Made by a program: the position numbers and the translations under genes. The notes beneath the pieces are model-generated. The model did no database searches and was not told the DNA's origin. It worked only from the letters and a program-made list of their open reading frames with translations. A DNA stretch of 64,000 bases from Pythium myriotylum (taxonomy: Eukaryota > Oomycota > Peronosporomycetes > Pythiales > Pythiaceae), in contig JALJCQ010000017.1 of NCBI GenBank assembly GCA_023091665.1, positions 2,480,001 through 2,544,000 on the forward strand, read 5' to 3'. This document shows, piece by piece, positions 9,595-17,966 of this stretch (the stretch's first letter is position 1; each line of letters starts with the position of its first letter).

Positions 9595-10995
9595 CTACGC
9601 CGTCGGAATGGGTCCGATCGCCACCGCGCACACAGCAGGAGCCTGCTTCACGAAGAATGCGCGCGCGGGCACGCCCAAGACAGTGCACTCGGACCGAAGA
9701 AGAGCACTCGCCTCAGCCACGTATGCTTGGCACTGTGCGTTCTGACAAAAGGCTTTCAGCACATCTCCTTCGGGCAACTTCAGAGGCGCCAACACGTACG
9801 ACGTCGCCCGCCCACAGCTTTGCGCGTTGGTCCCAGCAAGTGCTGGGATCAACTTGGCGAGATCACATTCCAGAATAGGATCCGGGCTGGGTGTCGTTTG
9901 CTGAGGAGTTGGAGAAGGTGGCTCTGTGGGTGCTGATGTCGTCGGTTCCGGGGTAGGAATTGCCTCCGCACATGCGGCAGGAAACTTCTCCACGAAGAAC
10001 GCGCGCGCTGGCACGTCCAAGATAGTGCACTCAGATGGGAGAAGAGCGCTCGCCTCAGCCACGTATGCTTGGCACTGCGCGTTCTGGCAAACCGCCTTCA
10101 GAACGTCCCCCTCTGGCAACTTCAGAGGCGCCAATACGTATGATGTTGCTTTCCCACAGCTTCGCGCGTTGCTACCAAGAAGCGCCGGTGCCAGCTTGAT
10201 GAAATCGCATTGGGGGATGGGATTTGGACTGGGTGTAGTCTGGTCAGGTGCTGGCGTAGGTGCTGGTGTCGTCGGTTCCGGGTCGGTGATCGCCTCTGCG
10301 CATGCGGCAGGAAACTGCTCCACGTAGATTGACCTGATGGGCTTTTCAATAAACTGGCAGTCGCTCGGAACTGCAGCTCGCATCTCCGAAAGAAATTTTG
10401 AGCAGGCTGCGTTCAAGCAAACAGAACGGAGAAGGTTCCCACTCGGGACAGATAGACTGGTCGGCTCGTACGTAGTCTCTCGTTTACAGGCCCAAGCATT
10501 CTCACCTGTAGCTGCAAGAACAATCGGCTGCGCGGCACATTGTGCTAGCGTAGTGGAGGTCGGGGTCGGGGCAGGAACCGGCGTTATCGAAGGTTCGGCG
10601 TCTATGGAAGTGGCGGCACACGCTGCCGGATACTTCGTCGTGTAGAGAGCGTGCACATTCACGAAGTCGGAGCTTTCGCAGTCGGTCGGGAATGCGGCTG
10701 CCATCTCCTTGAAGAAAGCCGTACATTCTGCGTTCCGGCAAACTGCCTTGAGCTGATCACCAGTTGGAATCGCCAGCTTCCAAGGAGCATAGCCCGTGAG
10801 CCAGAGGCAGCGGCTTCCATCGCTGCTCGCGTTCACAATGCGGTTGAACAGCGTCCTGTCACACGGTGGGTACGTCCCTGGGAACGGACCGTCCGCCACT
10901 GGCTTTGTCGTCGGCTTCGGCGTGAACAGATCTTCGTCCAGGCCCAGCACGAGGTGTGCACTGAGCGTGAGGAGCGGCAATGCGTGGAGATTCAT
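9595..10995 (-). CDS. Secreted protein with four tandem elicitin-like domains
   Basis: 466 residues from the ATG at 10995 (MNLHALPLLTLSAHLVLG, signal peptide). This ATG is preferred over an upstream one because it gives the signal peptide and follows an initiator motif. Four six-cysteine modules follow: Cys 45/63/86/91/106/126; 153/170/193/198/213/232; 263/280/303/308/323/342; 377/394/417/422/437/456. The spacing is regular (about 17, 23, 5, 15, 19), typical of elicitin-like (ELL) domains, which bind sterols/lipids outside the cell. Pro/Thr/Ser-rich linkers of 20-35 residues, probably O-glycosylated, join them. Modules 3 and 4 are nearly identical, a recent internal duplication. No C-terminal GPI-type tail is seen. 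Lipid binding is inferred from the family. Confidence 0.88.
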   Translation of the reverse strand: MNLHALPLLTLSAHLVLGLDEDLFTPKPTTKPVADGPFPGTYPPCDRTLFNRIVNASSDGSRCLWLTGYAPWKLAIPTGDQLKAVCRNAECTAFFKEMAAAFPTDCESSDFVNVHALYTTKYPAACAATSIDAEPSITPVPAPTPTSTTLAQCAAQPIVLAATGENAWACKRETTYEPTSLSVPSGNLLRSVCLNAACSKFLSEMRAAVPSDCQFIEKPIRSIYVEQFPAACAEAITDPEPTTPAPTPAPDQTTPSPNPIPQCDFIKLAPALLGSNARSCGKATSYVLAPLKLPEGDVLKAVCQNAQCQAYVAEASALLPSECTILDVPARAFFVEKFPAACAEAIPTPEPTTSAPTEPPSPTPQQTTPSPDPILECDLAKLIPALAGTNAQSCGRATSYVLAPLKLPEGDVLKAFCQNAQCQAYVAEASALLRSECTVLGVPARAFFVKQAPAVCAVAIGPIPTA

Positions 10996-11000
10996 GCTGC

Positions 11001-11022
11001 GCGGCAAATCGATGAATGGCAC
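11001..11022 (-). promoter_or_regulatory. Initiator-like element of the tandem elicitin gene
   Basis: Minus strand GTGCCATTCATCGATTTGCC lies within 30 nt upstream of the ATG. It has the CATTCNTCGATTTGCC layout close to the oomycete Inr/FPR consensus. It supports the ATG at 10995 over the longer frame start at 11184. Confidence 0.5.
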
Positions 11023-11315
11023 GAGAACAAGGAAGGAATGTGGTGGGTTGACATACAGAAGCACATTCGGCAACGCCTGGGAGCTCCGATGGAGATTCAA
11101 TGGGATAAGCTGCTGAAAACGGATGCAGCTGGATGCGATTACTAAGGGGTGATGTGGTGGGAGCACCACAAGACTCGCACCCAAACATGTAATGACTCAT
11201 CTCTTACAGTGTAATCAGTCGTCGTTGGCCTGATGGCCTCTCAACTAATTATAACGAGAGAGACCATCCATTTTGGATGGTCTGCAAACTGGATGATCCA
11301 ATTTGAAGATGAAAA

Positions 11316-12494
11316 TTACGGGATCGGGGTCCCTTTGAAAGCAGACATGAGCTTGATCTTGTCGGCGTTGGGCGTGTTCCAGTCATCGGTGAGGATGCCC
11401 TTGGTGTCGCCGGCATTGGGGTTCACACACCAGTAGAACCAGCCCCAGCCCTTGGTCTGGAGGTACTTCGCGAAGGCATCCTGCCACGTCTTATCGGCAT
11501 TCAGGTACGCGCCACCCCACTCACCCATGACGATAGGTCCGTATTCGTTGTGCACAAATCCAAAGTGAGCATCCCAGATCGCAGGGAGATTCGCTGGGAA
11601 CTTGGCATCGTTGAAGTAGGACATCTTAGCCACGTCCGGGCCGTAGACGTGGGGACTGTACACGAGGCGGTCCGCGACAGGAAGGGTGAGGTTGGCTCGC
11701 TTCAGATCCATGAAATTCTCGCCCCAGAAAGTCGGGATGGCCGGATCGTCGCGACTCGATTTCTCGATGCCGCCGACAAAGATTAGCCAACGCGGAACGA
11801 TCTGCTGGATGGTGGTCGCCCACTTGAGTGCGGCAAGACGCCAGTCTGTTGCCACATCTCCACTTCCCCACGTCGCCCTGCCGTGCGGTTCATTCTTTAG
11901 GTCAGCCCCTACAACGTTCCAGGCGTTCTTGTACCTCGTGGCGAGGATCTTCCACGCGTTCTCAAAATTGTCCTTATCGCTGTCCGACGAGTACCAGAGT
12001 TCGTTCACACCGCCGCTCGAGTGGCTGAGAAATTGAGCGTCGAGTAGCACGAGCAGTTTGTTCTCGGCAAACACCTTGACGACGTGGTCCATGACGTCAA
12101 GGTACGAAATTGTTTTGCCGTTGAAAGCGTCGACAAGCGAGACTTCATTCTTCACGTTTCCCGGGCTCACGGGCAGATTCTGCAGCACGGCATCCACTGC
12201 AAAAGGGATGCGCACGGCGTTGAAGTCGTTTGTCTTGAGCATGGTCGCTACTTTTTGGAGAGTCGTCGACTGGTTCCCACCCCATAAGCCGTGCGGAACG
12301 AGAAGCTCTCCCTCCATCCCAAAGTAATTGGCGCCCTTGAACTTGAAGGGTTCGCCATTCATGTAGATGCCGTCGAGCTTGGCGCGGAACACTGGATTGA
12401 CGCGATTGCAGCGTCTCACAGCTGCGTCGGTGACAAGCTGGATGGAGGAGGTCGCGAGCGAGAGCGCGACACAGACGACACTGAAGAACTTCAT
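11316..12494 (-). CDS. Secreted GH5 glycoside hydrolase (endoglucanase-like), single copy
   Basis: 392 residues from the ATG at 12494 (MKFFSVVCVALSLATSSIQL, signal peptide). The open frame extends upstream only with a TTG. It is a TIM-barrel GH5: VRIPF (barrel Arg), LLDAQ, GADLKNEPHG with acid/base Glu202, SPHVYGPD, and VMGEWGG with nucleophile Glu325. FYWCVNPN then gives the conserved Trp that lines the active site. It is related to the cassette GH5 proteins along its whole length but has a shorter N-terminal segment after the signal peptide. The likely reaction is hydrolysis of beta-1,4-glucan (or a related beta-glucan) outside the cell. The exact substrate and subfamily (possibly the oomycete GH5_20 group) cannot be fixed by eye. 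It lies tandem with, and in the same direction as, the elicitin gene. Confidence 0.9.
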   Translation of the reverse strand: MKFFSVVCVALSLATSSIQLVTDAAVRRCNRVNPVFRAKLDGIYMNGEPFKFKGANYFGMEGELLVPHGLWGGNQSTTLQKVATMLKTNDFNAVRIPFAVDAVLQNLPVSPGNVKNEVSLVDAFNGKTISYLDVMDHVVKVFAENKLLVLLDAQFLSHSSGGVNELWYSSDSDKDNFENAWKILATRYKNAWNVVGADLKNEPHGRATWGSGDVATDWRLAALKWATTIQQIVPRWLIFVGGIEKSSRDDPAIPTFWGENFMDLKRANLTLPVADRLVYSPHVYGPDVAKMSYFNDAKFPANLPAIWDAHFGFVHNEYGPIVMGEWGGAYLNADKTWQDAFAKYLQTKGWGWFYWCVNPNAGDTKGILTDDWNTPNADKIKLMSAFKGTPIP

Positions 12495-12513
12495 TGGCGC
12501 TTGCTGGGTTGTG

Positions 12514-12531
12514 GACAAAAGCCAAAGTGAC
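12514..12531 (-). promoter_or_regulatory. Initiator-like element of GH5 (11316-12494)
   Basis: Minus strand TAGTCACTTTGGCTTTTG, 20-37 nt upstream of the ATG. The TCACTTT start agrees with the oomycete Inr; the downstream half matches only weakly. Confidence 0.4.
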
Positions 12532-14064
12532 TAGTACTGAAGGGATGCAGTTTAGGCGCTTGCTCAAATTCTGCTTGGTGTGCCGGCAAGTTGAGGGTAT
12601 GAACAGCGAAGCAGTCATCGTAATAGGGTGCAATCCACCTGGTTTCGCGAAACAAAGCGTTTGAAGAGTTCTGAAGCGGCGTGGGGGAAGCGAGGAAAGG
12701 TCGGACGACGGAAATCATGTACAGCTAACGGACACCGCATCCTAGCGCCCCATCTCGTGCTTCAAAGTCAAGGTGTTGACGGCATCGCAAAGGAGAATTC
12801 CTTGAATACCATACTGGTCGTGTTCTCACAACAGATCGTGCGGGAGGCTCTCAACGACAAAACCGACCGTGATGACTGCAACTTGGACGAATCGGTCGTT
12901 TACGCGTGGCTCCAAGATGATTTGCTCGCGGCGACCACCTGGTGCAAGCGGATCCCGAGACGGTTCCACCTGACCCCTCGCTCCATGCGTCACCAGGTGT
13001 ACACAATGTAGGTCTGTAAACGGAGCTCGCGGGCGTCGACATCATTGAGTCAGATGTCTGATGGCGAGTCGTCACGCTGGCGTCAGTGCAGTGCGTAGAC
13101 CGACGTTGTCTGCTCTGATGCGGACGGTGGACTGCAATTCCATGTTTGGTGATGGGGAGTTGACTGCGCCTACACAGAGACAGGCTTGTCACAGCCAGGG
13201 AGCTGAGAACAGATGCCAGCGAAGAATGATCGCTCGAACGAGCTAGCACTGACTAACAGATCCTTCGAGTGGCGAGCACGTGTCTTACGAATCTACTGAC
13301 TCGGCGCCACTGGGTCAATAAGTCACCGCCAGTGTCGACCACGTCAATCGCGCACTCCGCATAAGATCGTGTCTCGACCTTGACACAAGCGCACCAGCTG
13401 TGGCGGCATCTGTCTAGAGATCTGAAATGTCGCGTTGAGGCTTCAAAAACTGCAAGTGATTACTGGAGCAAGTTCCTGGAATAACATCTGCGGGGGCATT
13501 GGACGTTGATCCTCGGGTTACTACGAGTCCAGGTCAAGCTCAAAACTTTGGAAGCACATGGGATCGAGTTGGTGGTGGGCTCAGTGTTGAAATCGTTAAA
13601 ATGAGCTGCATGTGATCTTCAGTCGTGTCATATTAGCTGTCAGGTTCCGCTTGTTTAATACAATAGACTCCATCATCGTCATCTAAACAGTCTCTTCATC
13701 GGCACCAAGCCTTGTCTCGTCGCTGGAAAGGCTGAACACATGACTGGTGCGTTCTTCAGCTGCTTGCAACTTGAAGTAACTAAAGTCCGACTCGATGCAG
13801 CAACGAAATTCCCGGAAAGTAAGTGTCAGGGTTGAGATGGGTTCGTCTAACGTCTGCAAACAACGCAATGAACACTGCATTGCCATATACTACTACTTCG
13901 TTCCTTAACGAAGTAGTATAAGGCAATGCAGTTTTCATTACATCATGACTAAATGCACACGGAAGACGTGGAGATCCAAACGATCAACTATCAGTTCCTG
14001 ACTTCACAACATCTAGTTAGTATTTCAAAGCGATTATAACGCCTTCTACTTTCATCGTCAGCAT
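12532..14064. other. Intergenic region without a recognisable gene
   Basis: About 1.5 kb between two minus-strand GH5 genes. Short ORFs here have no recognisable motif. It holds a long foldback hairpin (13867-13939). A possible LINE 3'-end remnant sits at ~13650-13685 (aatacaatagactccatcatcgtcatc), resembling the LINE tail at 21456-21490. Confidence 0.6.
13867..13939. repeat. Long near-perfect hairpin
   Basis: Arms AATGAACACTGCATTGCC...TACTTCGTT and AACGAAGTA...GGCAATGCAGTTTTCATT pair around a CCTT loop. There is one substitution near the outer end, one A/T difference mid-arm and a 3-nt bulge, giving ~33 bp of stem. It sits ~125 bp past the end of the GH5 gene at 14065. It could act as a 3' processing or terminating structure, or be a tiny foldback element. 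Confidence 0.7.
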
Positions 14065-15318
14065 TTAGGGGAGCGGCGTGCCTTCAAAGATCGAGAGCAT
14101 CGTGAGCTTGTCCGTACGCGGTGTGCTCCAGTCGTTCTCCAGAAGCCCCTCGGTGTCGCCCGAGTTGGGGTTGACGCACCACGTGAACGATCCGATGTTG
14201 CGTTCCTTGAGGAAGGACGCGAACTTGTCCTGCCACTTGCGATCCGGCTCGTTGCGGTACGATCCGCCCCACTCGCCGACGACCAGCGGCCCGTAGACAC
14301 CCTGGACGAAGCCAAAGTGGAAGTCCCAGATCTCGGGCATGTTGTCCGGGTACGTGCTGTTACCAAAGTACGGCTGAACGTAAACGTCCGGGCCGTAGAC
14401 GTGTGGGCTGTACACGAGGCGGTTCTCGACCGGCAGCGTGAGCGGCGCGCGCTGCACGTCCATGAGGTTCTCGCCCCAGAAAGTCGGCCACTCAGCGACG
14501 TCGCGACTGGAGAACTGCTGTCCCTCGACGAAGATGAGCCAGCGCGGCGCGATCTCGAGGATGTTGGTGGCCCACTTGAGCGCCGCGAGGCGGAAGTCGG
14601 TCGCGTTGTCGTTGCTGCCCCAAGTCACGGCGCCGTGGGGCTCGTTCTCGAGATCAGCCGCGAAGACGTTCCACGTGTCCTTGTAGCGGTTGGCGAGGAT
14701 CTTCCAGGCGTTCTCAAAGTCGTCCTTGGTCTCCTCCGACGTATACCAGAGCTCGGTGATGCCGCCGCTCTCGTGGTTGAGCACGTGCGCGTCGAGCAGA
14801 ACGAGCAGTTTGTTGTCCGCGAGCACTTTGATCACGTGGTCGAGCACGTCGAAGTACCGCAGCGGCTTCTTGTCGTAGAACTCGTTGAAGAGATCCACTT
14901 CGTTGGCAATGACCCAGATGTTGATCTCCGGGTTGGTGAGTACGGCATCGACTCCGAGTGGCAAGCGCACGGCGTTGAACTTGTTGTCAGTGAGCAGCGT
15001 GGCGACTTTCTGGATGGTCGTGGACTCGTTGCCGCCCCAGAGACCGTGCGGCACGAGGATGCCGCCCTCCATGCCGAAGTAGCTCGCGCCCTTGATGTTG
15101 AAGGGCTCGCCGTTGAGATAGATGCCGTCGAGGCGCGCCTCGAACGCGAGCGTGGGCTCCTCCAGGGTAGTCATGAGCTGCGCCCTCTTGAGCGGAGAGG
15201 GAGCGAGCGCCGGTCCCACGGGGAAGGATTGAGGGAGCGTAAACACGTGTTGATTGGCCGAAACGCCCAATATGGACGCAGCGACGACGCCGACCAGAGT
15301 CGTCAGGAAGCTCTTCAT
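14065..15318 (-). CDS. Secreted GH5 glycoside hydrolase (endoglucanase-like), second single copy
   Basis: 417 residues. MKSFLTTLVGVVAASILGVSA is a signal peptide, followed by a ~40-residue N-terminal segment that resembles cassette GH5 (HVFTLPQSFPVGPAL vs HPYSLPASFPAGPAV). Barrel motifs: VRLPL, LLDAH, AADLENEPHG (acid/base Glu226), SPHVYGPD, VVGEWGG (nucleophile Glu349) and FTWCVNPNSGDTEGLL. It is a clear paralogue of the cassette GH5 but well diverged, so it predates the cassette amplification. Its upstream region holds twin palindromes and a poly-G tract not seen before the other copies. Confidence 0.9.
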   Translation of the reverse strand: MKSFLTTLVGVVAASILGVSANQHVFTLPQSFPVGPALAPSPLKRAQLMTTLEEPTLAFEARLDGIYLNGEPFNIKGASYFGMEGGILVPHGLWGGNESTTIQKVATLLTDNKFNAVRLPLGVDAVLTNPEINIWVIANEVDLFNEFYDKKPLRYFDVLDHVIKVLADNKLLVLLDAHVLNHESGGITELWYTSEETKDDFENAWKILANRYKDTWNVFAADLENEPHGAVTWGSNDNATDFRLAALKWATNILEIAPRWLIFVEGQQFSSRDVAEWPTFWGENLMDVQRAPLTLPVENRLVYSPHVYGPDVYVQPYFGNSTYPDNMPEIWDFHFGFVQGVYGPLVVGEWGGSYRNEPDRKWQDKFASFLKERNIGSFTWCVNPNSGDTEGLLENDWSTPRTDKLTMLSIFEGTPLP

Positions 15319-15333
15319 CTTGGTGCTTGTGTG

Positions 15334-15351
15334 GCGAATCGCAGAGTGAGC
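15334..15351 (-). promoter_or_regulatory. Initiator-like element of GH5 (14065-15318)
   Basis: Minus strand CCGCTCACTCTGCGATTC, 16-33 nt upstream of the ATG. It begins with GCTCAYTYY as in the oomycete Inr. Confidence 0.5.
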
Positions 15352-15410
15352 GGATGCAAATGGAGGACGGAGTGAGTTGGCTTTGGCTAGTTAGACATGG
15401 CGAGGTCGAC

Positions 15411-15464
15411 ACGGTCGAGAGAACTTCTCTCGACCGTCAACGTGCTTCTCTGAGAAGCACGTTG
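15411..15464. repeat. Two adjacent perfect 27-bp palindromes
   Basis: 15411-15437 is ACGGTCGAGAGAA-C-TTCTCTCGACCGT. 15438-15464 is CAACGTGCTTCTC-T-GAGAAGCACGTTG. Each has perfect 13-bp arms and a single-base centre, and they abut with no gap. They lie ~95-145 bp upstream of the GH5 ATG at 15318. Confidence 0.95.
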
Positions 15465-15546
15465 AACGCAGATCACACCATCCAAGGCCGGGAGCGTTGT
15501 CAAATCCCACGAGTAGCACCATGGAGGATGGAATCACTAGTAGCGA

Positions 15547-15567
15547 GGGGGGGGGGGGGGGGGGGGG
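15547..15567 (+). repeat. Poly-G tract, 21 bases
   Basis: An uninterrupted run of 21 G on the plus strand (C on the GH5 sense strand), ~230 bp upstream of the GH5 start. It can form G-quadruplex structure and its length is likely unstable. Confidence 0.9.
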
Positions 15568-15796
15568 AGGCATCTGCGCTGTGTCGATCGCAAAATATTC
15601 CGGGCGAGAAGGCCTCGCCACGTCAGACGCCACGAGGATTTGATCGGGATGGCGTGTGATCCCGTGAGCAGCTCAGCCGTTGGTCGATTCTCTCCCAGTT
15701 CGATGCTCCCAGTAGATGTGTTGCACCGGAAGCGACGTCTCCGTGGATGAGTGTGCTCAAGCATTCGGTTGGACCTGCCCTACCGCAGATCCTCAC

Positions 15797-16465
15797 CGCA
15801 AACTTCAAGCGCCCACTTGGTCTCAGCTGCATCGTCTGCCTGGGAAGCCGAGCCAACTTCAGTACTCGAATAGTCCACCGCGAACGTTCCTTCGATGAGT
15901 CCGATGGACACACGCAAGGTGATTCCGACGGACTCATACAGCAACGTCCCCTTCGAGTCAAACGGAGGAGGAGCCCTAGTCTACGACGTTCGATTCGACA
16001 TTTCTGGGAGACGCACCTGGGCTCGTGGAACTTCAAGTGTCGAACGTTCCAGTGTCAACGGTCGACGCAGCCCATTGAAGTGGCTCTGTTAAATGTTCAA
16101 CGGCTTTCTCCGACTATTAGTAGGAGAGTGCCACTGGGGGCTTGTTGTCGAATGGTGGAGATGACCGACGTGTGCCGACGTGTAGAAGAAGAACATCAGT
16201 CAACACACCGAGCCGAGGATCGGCAGCCTCAGACTCAGACCCACACAGAAGAATCAGTTCCCGATGCGACTCGTCTATGCACAGGTGGACACGGAGGCGA
16301 TGAGATGGGCGAGATCGAACCGATGCCACTTCTCAGAGGTTTGCGGAAGCGTCCGGCGTTCCGTTCAACCACCATCACCACCAAAGCAGTTGAAATGTCA
16401 TGTTCCCATGTTTTCTTTACGCTACGACGCCGACGCTACTAAAAGAAGAAAGAGCCACTTGTCCA
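15797..16465 (+). repeat. Block X, copy 1 (3' flank of GH7-A)
   Basis: A ~0.67-kb sequence present four times: here, inverted at 22320-23325, at 27804-28254 and at 33811-34480. Its left part (gcgcaaacttcaagcgcccacttggtctcag) is a diverged copy of the sequence just downstream of GH5 (21318-21347). Several frames are open (up to 231 codons) with a Glu/Gln/His-rich stretch shared by the copies, but no domain is recognisable. It is probably a decayed repeat or gene fragment. Confidence 0.7.
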
Positions 16466-16493
16466 ATACAAACCTAGCGAAGAAAGAGAGTCC

Positions 16494-17894
16494 TTACTTG
16501 GTCGTGGAGCCGATGTCGCCGATGCGGATGTTGCTGTACTTGACCGTGGCGCCCGGCACCGCCGCCTCCACGTCCTTGGGCACACCACTCGTCGTCGCGC
16601 AAGTGCCGCGAGCCACACCCGGAAGCGACGGGCTCTTGTTCAACGGGTACGACGAGTCGAGCCACAGGCAGTTGGCTGCGTGGTCGGTCCAGAGACTGAG
16701 CGTGAGCACGACGCCCTTCTTGAGCGCGTTGCCGAGGGCCGTGAGACCGCCCTTGGTGGCGTGGTCGTTGGTGTCGCCGAAGAGCGTCTTGGCCTGCGTG
16801 CAGACCTTGTCGGTGATGGAGTTGACGGCGTCGATGCCCTTCCAGTTGGCGTTGGGCGTCTGGATGATCTTGCCGTTCTGCTTGTAGAAGCGCTTGATCT
16901 CGACGAGGTTGCCGTTGGCCGTCTTGTCGCTCGTGATGAACTGCGTGACGACCGTGAAGGGCTTGGTCGAGTCGAGCGTGAAGGACGAGCCCGGGCCGAA
17001 GAACGTCTTGTTGCCCATGCGGTAGGGGTTCCAGTCGCAGCCGTCCTTGTCGCAGACGCCCTTGAAGCGGTTGCCCGAGGCGTCGTCGCCGCACTGCGTC
17101 GGACTCGTGCAGCGCGTCTGGCCCGACACCGTGCACGGGTGCGACGTGAACGCGTTCGAGATCGAGTTGGACTCCCAGATGTCCATCTCGGGACAGCACG
17201 AGCCGTACTGGCCTGTACCGGCGTTCGGGTCGGTCGGCGACGGCGTCCAGTTGTTCACGTTGGCCTCGCCGTTGATGAACTTGATGTCGTGCGGGCACTG
17301 CGCATCACAGTAGCCCGTGCCGTAGGCCGCGCCGGCCTTGTTGGTCGGGTACTTGGACTTGCCACCGTCCGCGTCCATCTGCACGAAGTAGAGCGCGCCG
17401 TTGAGACCGCACGGCAGCTGCGACACATCGACGTCGAAGGCGAACTCCTGGTTGAGCAGGTTGAAGAGCTTGTAGGTGTTGTCGTCCTTCAAGAGGTAGA
17501 TGCGGGAGCCGATGTTGGTCGAGTAGGGTCCCTTGGTGACGAGCTTAAGCGCGACCTCCTGGTTGCTGGTGGTGATGCCGTAGGTGCCCTGGTAGTCGGC
17601 GCCGTCGATGGCACAGTTCTTGGCACAGGTGGCCGGGTCCGGGCAGAGCGTCGTGTCCCACTTGTTGCCGGTGTAGCAGTTGGTGGATCCGCCGACGTTG
17701 TGGGTCCAGCGCCAGTTGGAGTCGAGCACGATCTTGGTGGCCTCGGTCTTGCATCCGCCGGAGGTGGTGCAGGTTTGGGACGGGAGCGCCGGGTGGACTT
17801 CGGCCTGGTTGGTGCCGACTTGTTGGGCGTTGGCGAGCGCGAGGAGCGAGGTGGCGAGCACCGCGGCGGGGGTCGCGGCTTGGACGATCTTCAT
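16494..17894 (-). CDS. GH7 cellobiohydrolase-like, secreted (copy A)
   Basis: 466 residues with signal peptide [20 protein letters not shown] (cleavage likely after ANA, residue 23). The mature start [14 protein letters not shown] is typical of GH7. The catalytic signature [10 protein letters not shown] gives nucleophile Glu236, Asp238 and acid/base Glu241. Other GH7 features are [57 protein letters not shown] and many paired Cys. There is no C-terminal CBM1 or linker, so the enzyme is catalytic-domain only. The reaction is retaining hydrolysis of cellulose, probably processive from reducing ends; the exo mode is inferred from length and loops. It is transcribed divergently from GH5-A. Confidence 0.95.
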   Translation of the reverse strand: MKIVQAATPAAVLATSLLALANAQQVGTNQAEVHPALPSQTCTTSGGCKTEATKIVLDSNWRWTHNVGGSTNCYTGNKWDTTLCPDPATCAKNCAIDGADYQGTYGITTSNQEVALKLVTKGPYSTNIGSRIYLLKDDNTYKLFNLLNQEFAFDVDVSQLPCGLNGALYFVQMDADGGKSKYPTNKAGAAYGTGYCDAQCPHDIKFINGEANVNNWTPSPTDPNAGTGQYGSCCPEMDIWESNSISNAFTSHPCTVSGQTRCTSPTQCGDDASGNRFKGVCDKDGCDWNPYRMGNKTFFGPGSSFTLDSTKPFTVVTQFITSDKTANGNLVEIKRFYKQNGKIIQTPNANWKGIDAVNSITDKVCTQAKTLFGDTNDHATKGGLTALGNALKKGVVLTLSLWTDHAANCLWLDSSYPLNKSPSLPGVARGTCATTSGVPKDVEAAVPGATVKYSNIRIGDIGSTTK

Positions 17895-17947
17895 GGTGTT
17901 GGTGTTGGTGTTGGTGTTGGACTAGGCGGGGCTTGTTCTCGGCGTGG

Positions 17948-17966
17948 GAAGTTGGAGAATGAGAAT
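17948..17966 (-). promoter_or_regulatory. Initiator-like element of GH7-A
   Basis: Minus strand CATTCTCATTCTCCAACTTCCC matches the oomycete Inr GCTCATTYYNCAWTTT in most positions, 54-72 nt before the ATG. In B and C the core reads TTTTCATTCTCCAACTT, so position -1/-2 differs by copy. Confidence 0.6.

Noticed and set aside
14317..15375. 352-codon plus-strand ORF opposite the GH5 at 14065-15318
   Set aside because: Antisense shadow of GH5, same reasoning.
15905..16300. Block X ORFs as a real host gene
   Set aside because: Several overlapping frames are open in different copies with indels between copies, and no recognisable domain or start context.
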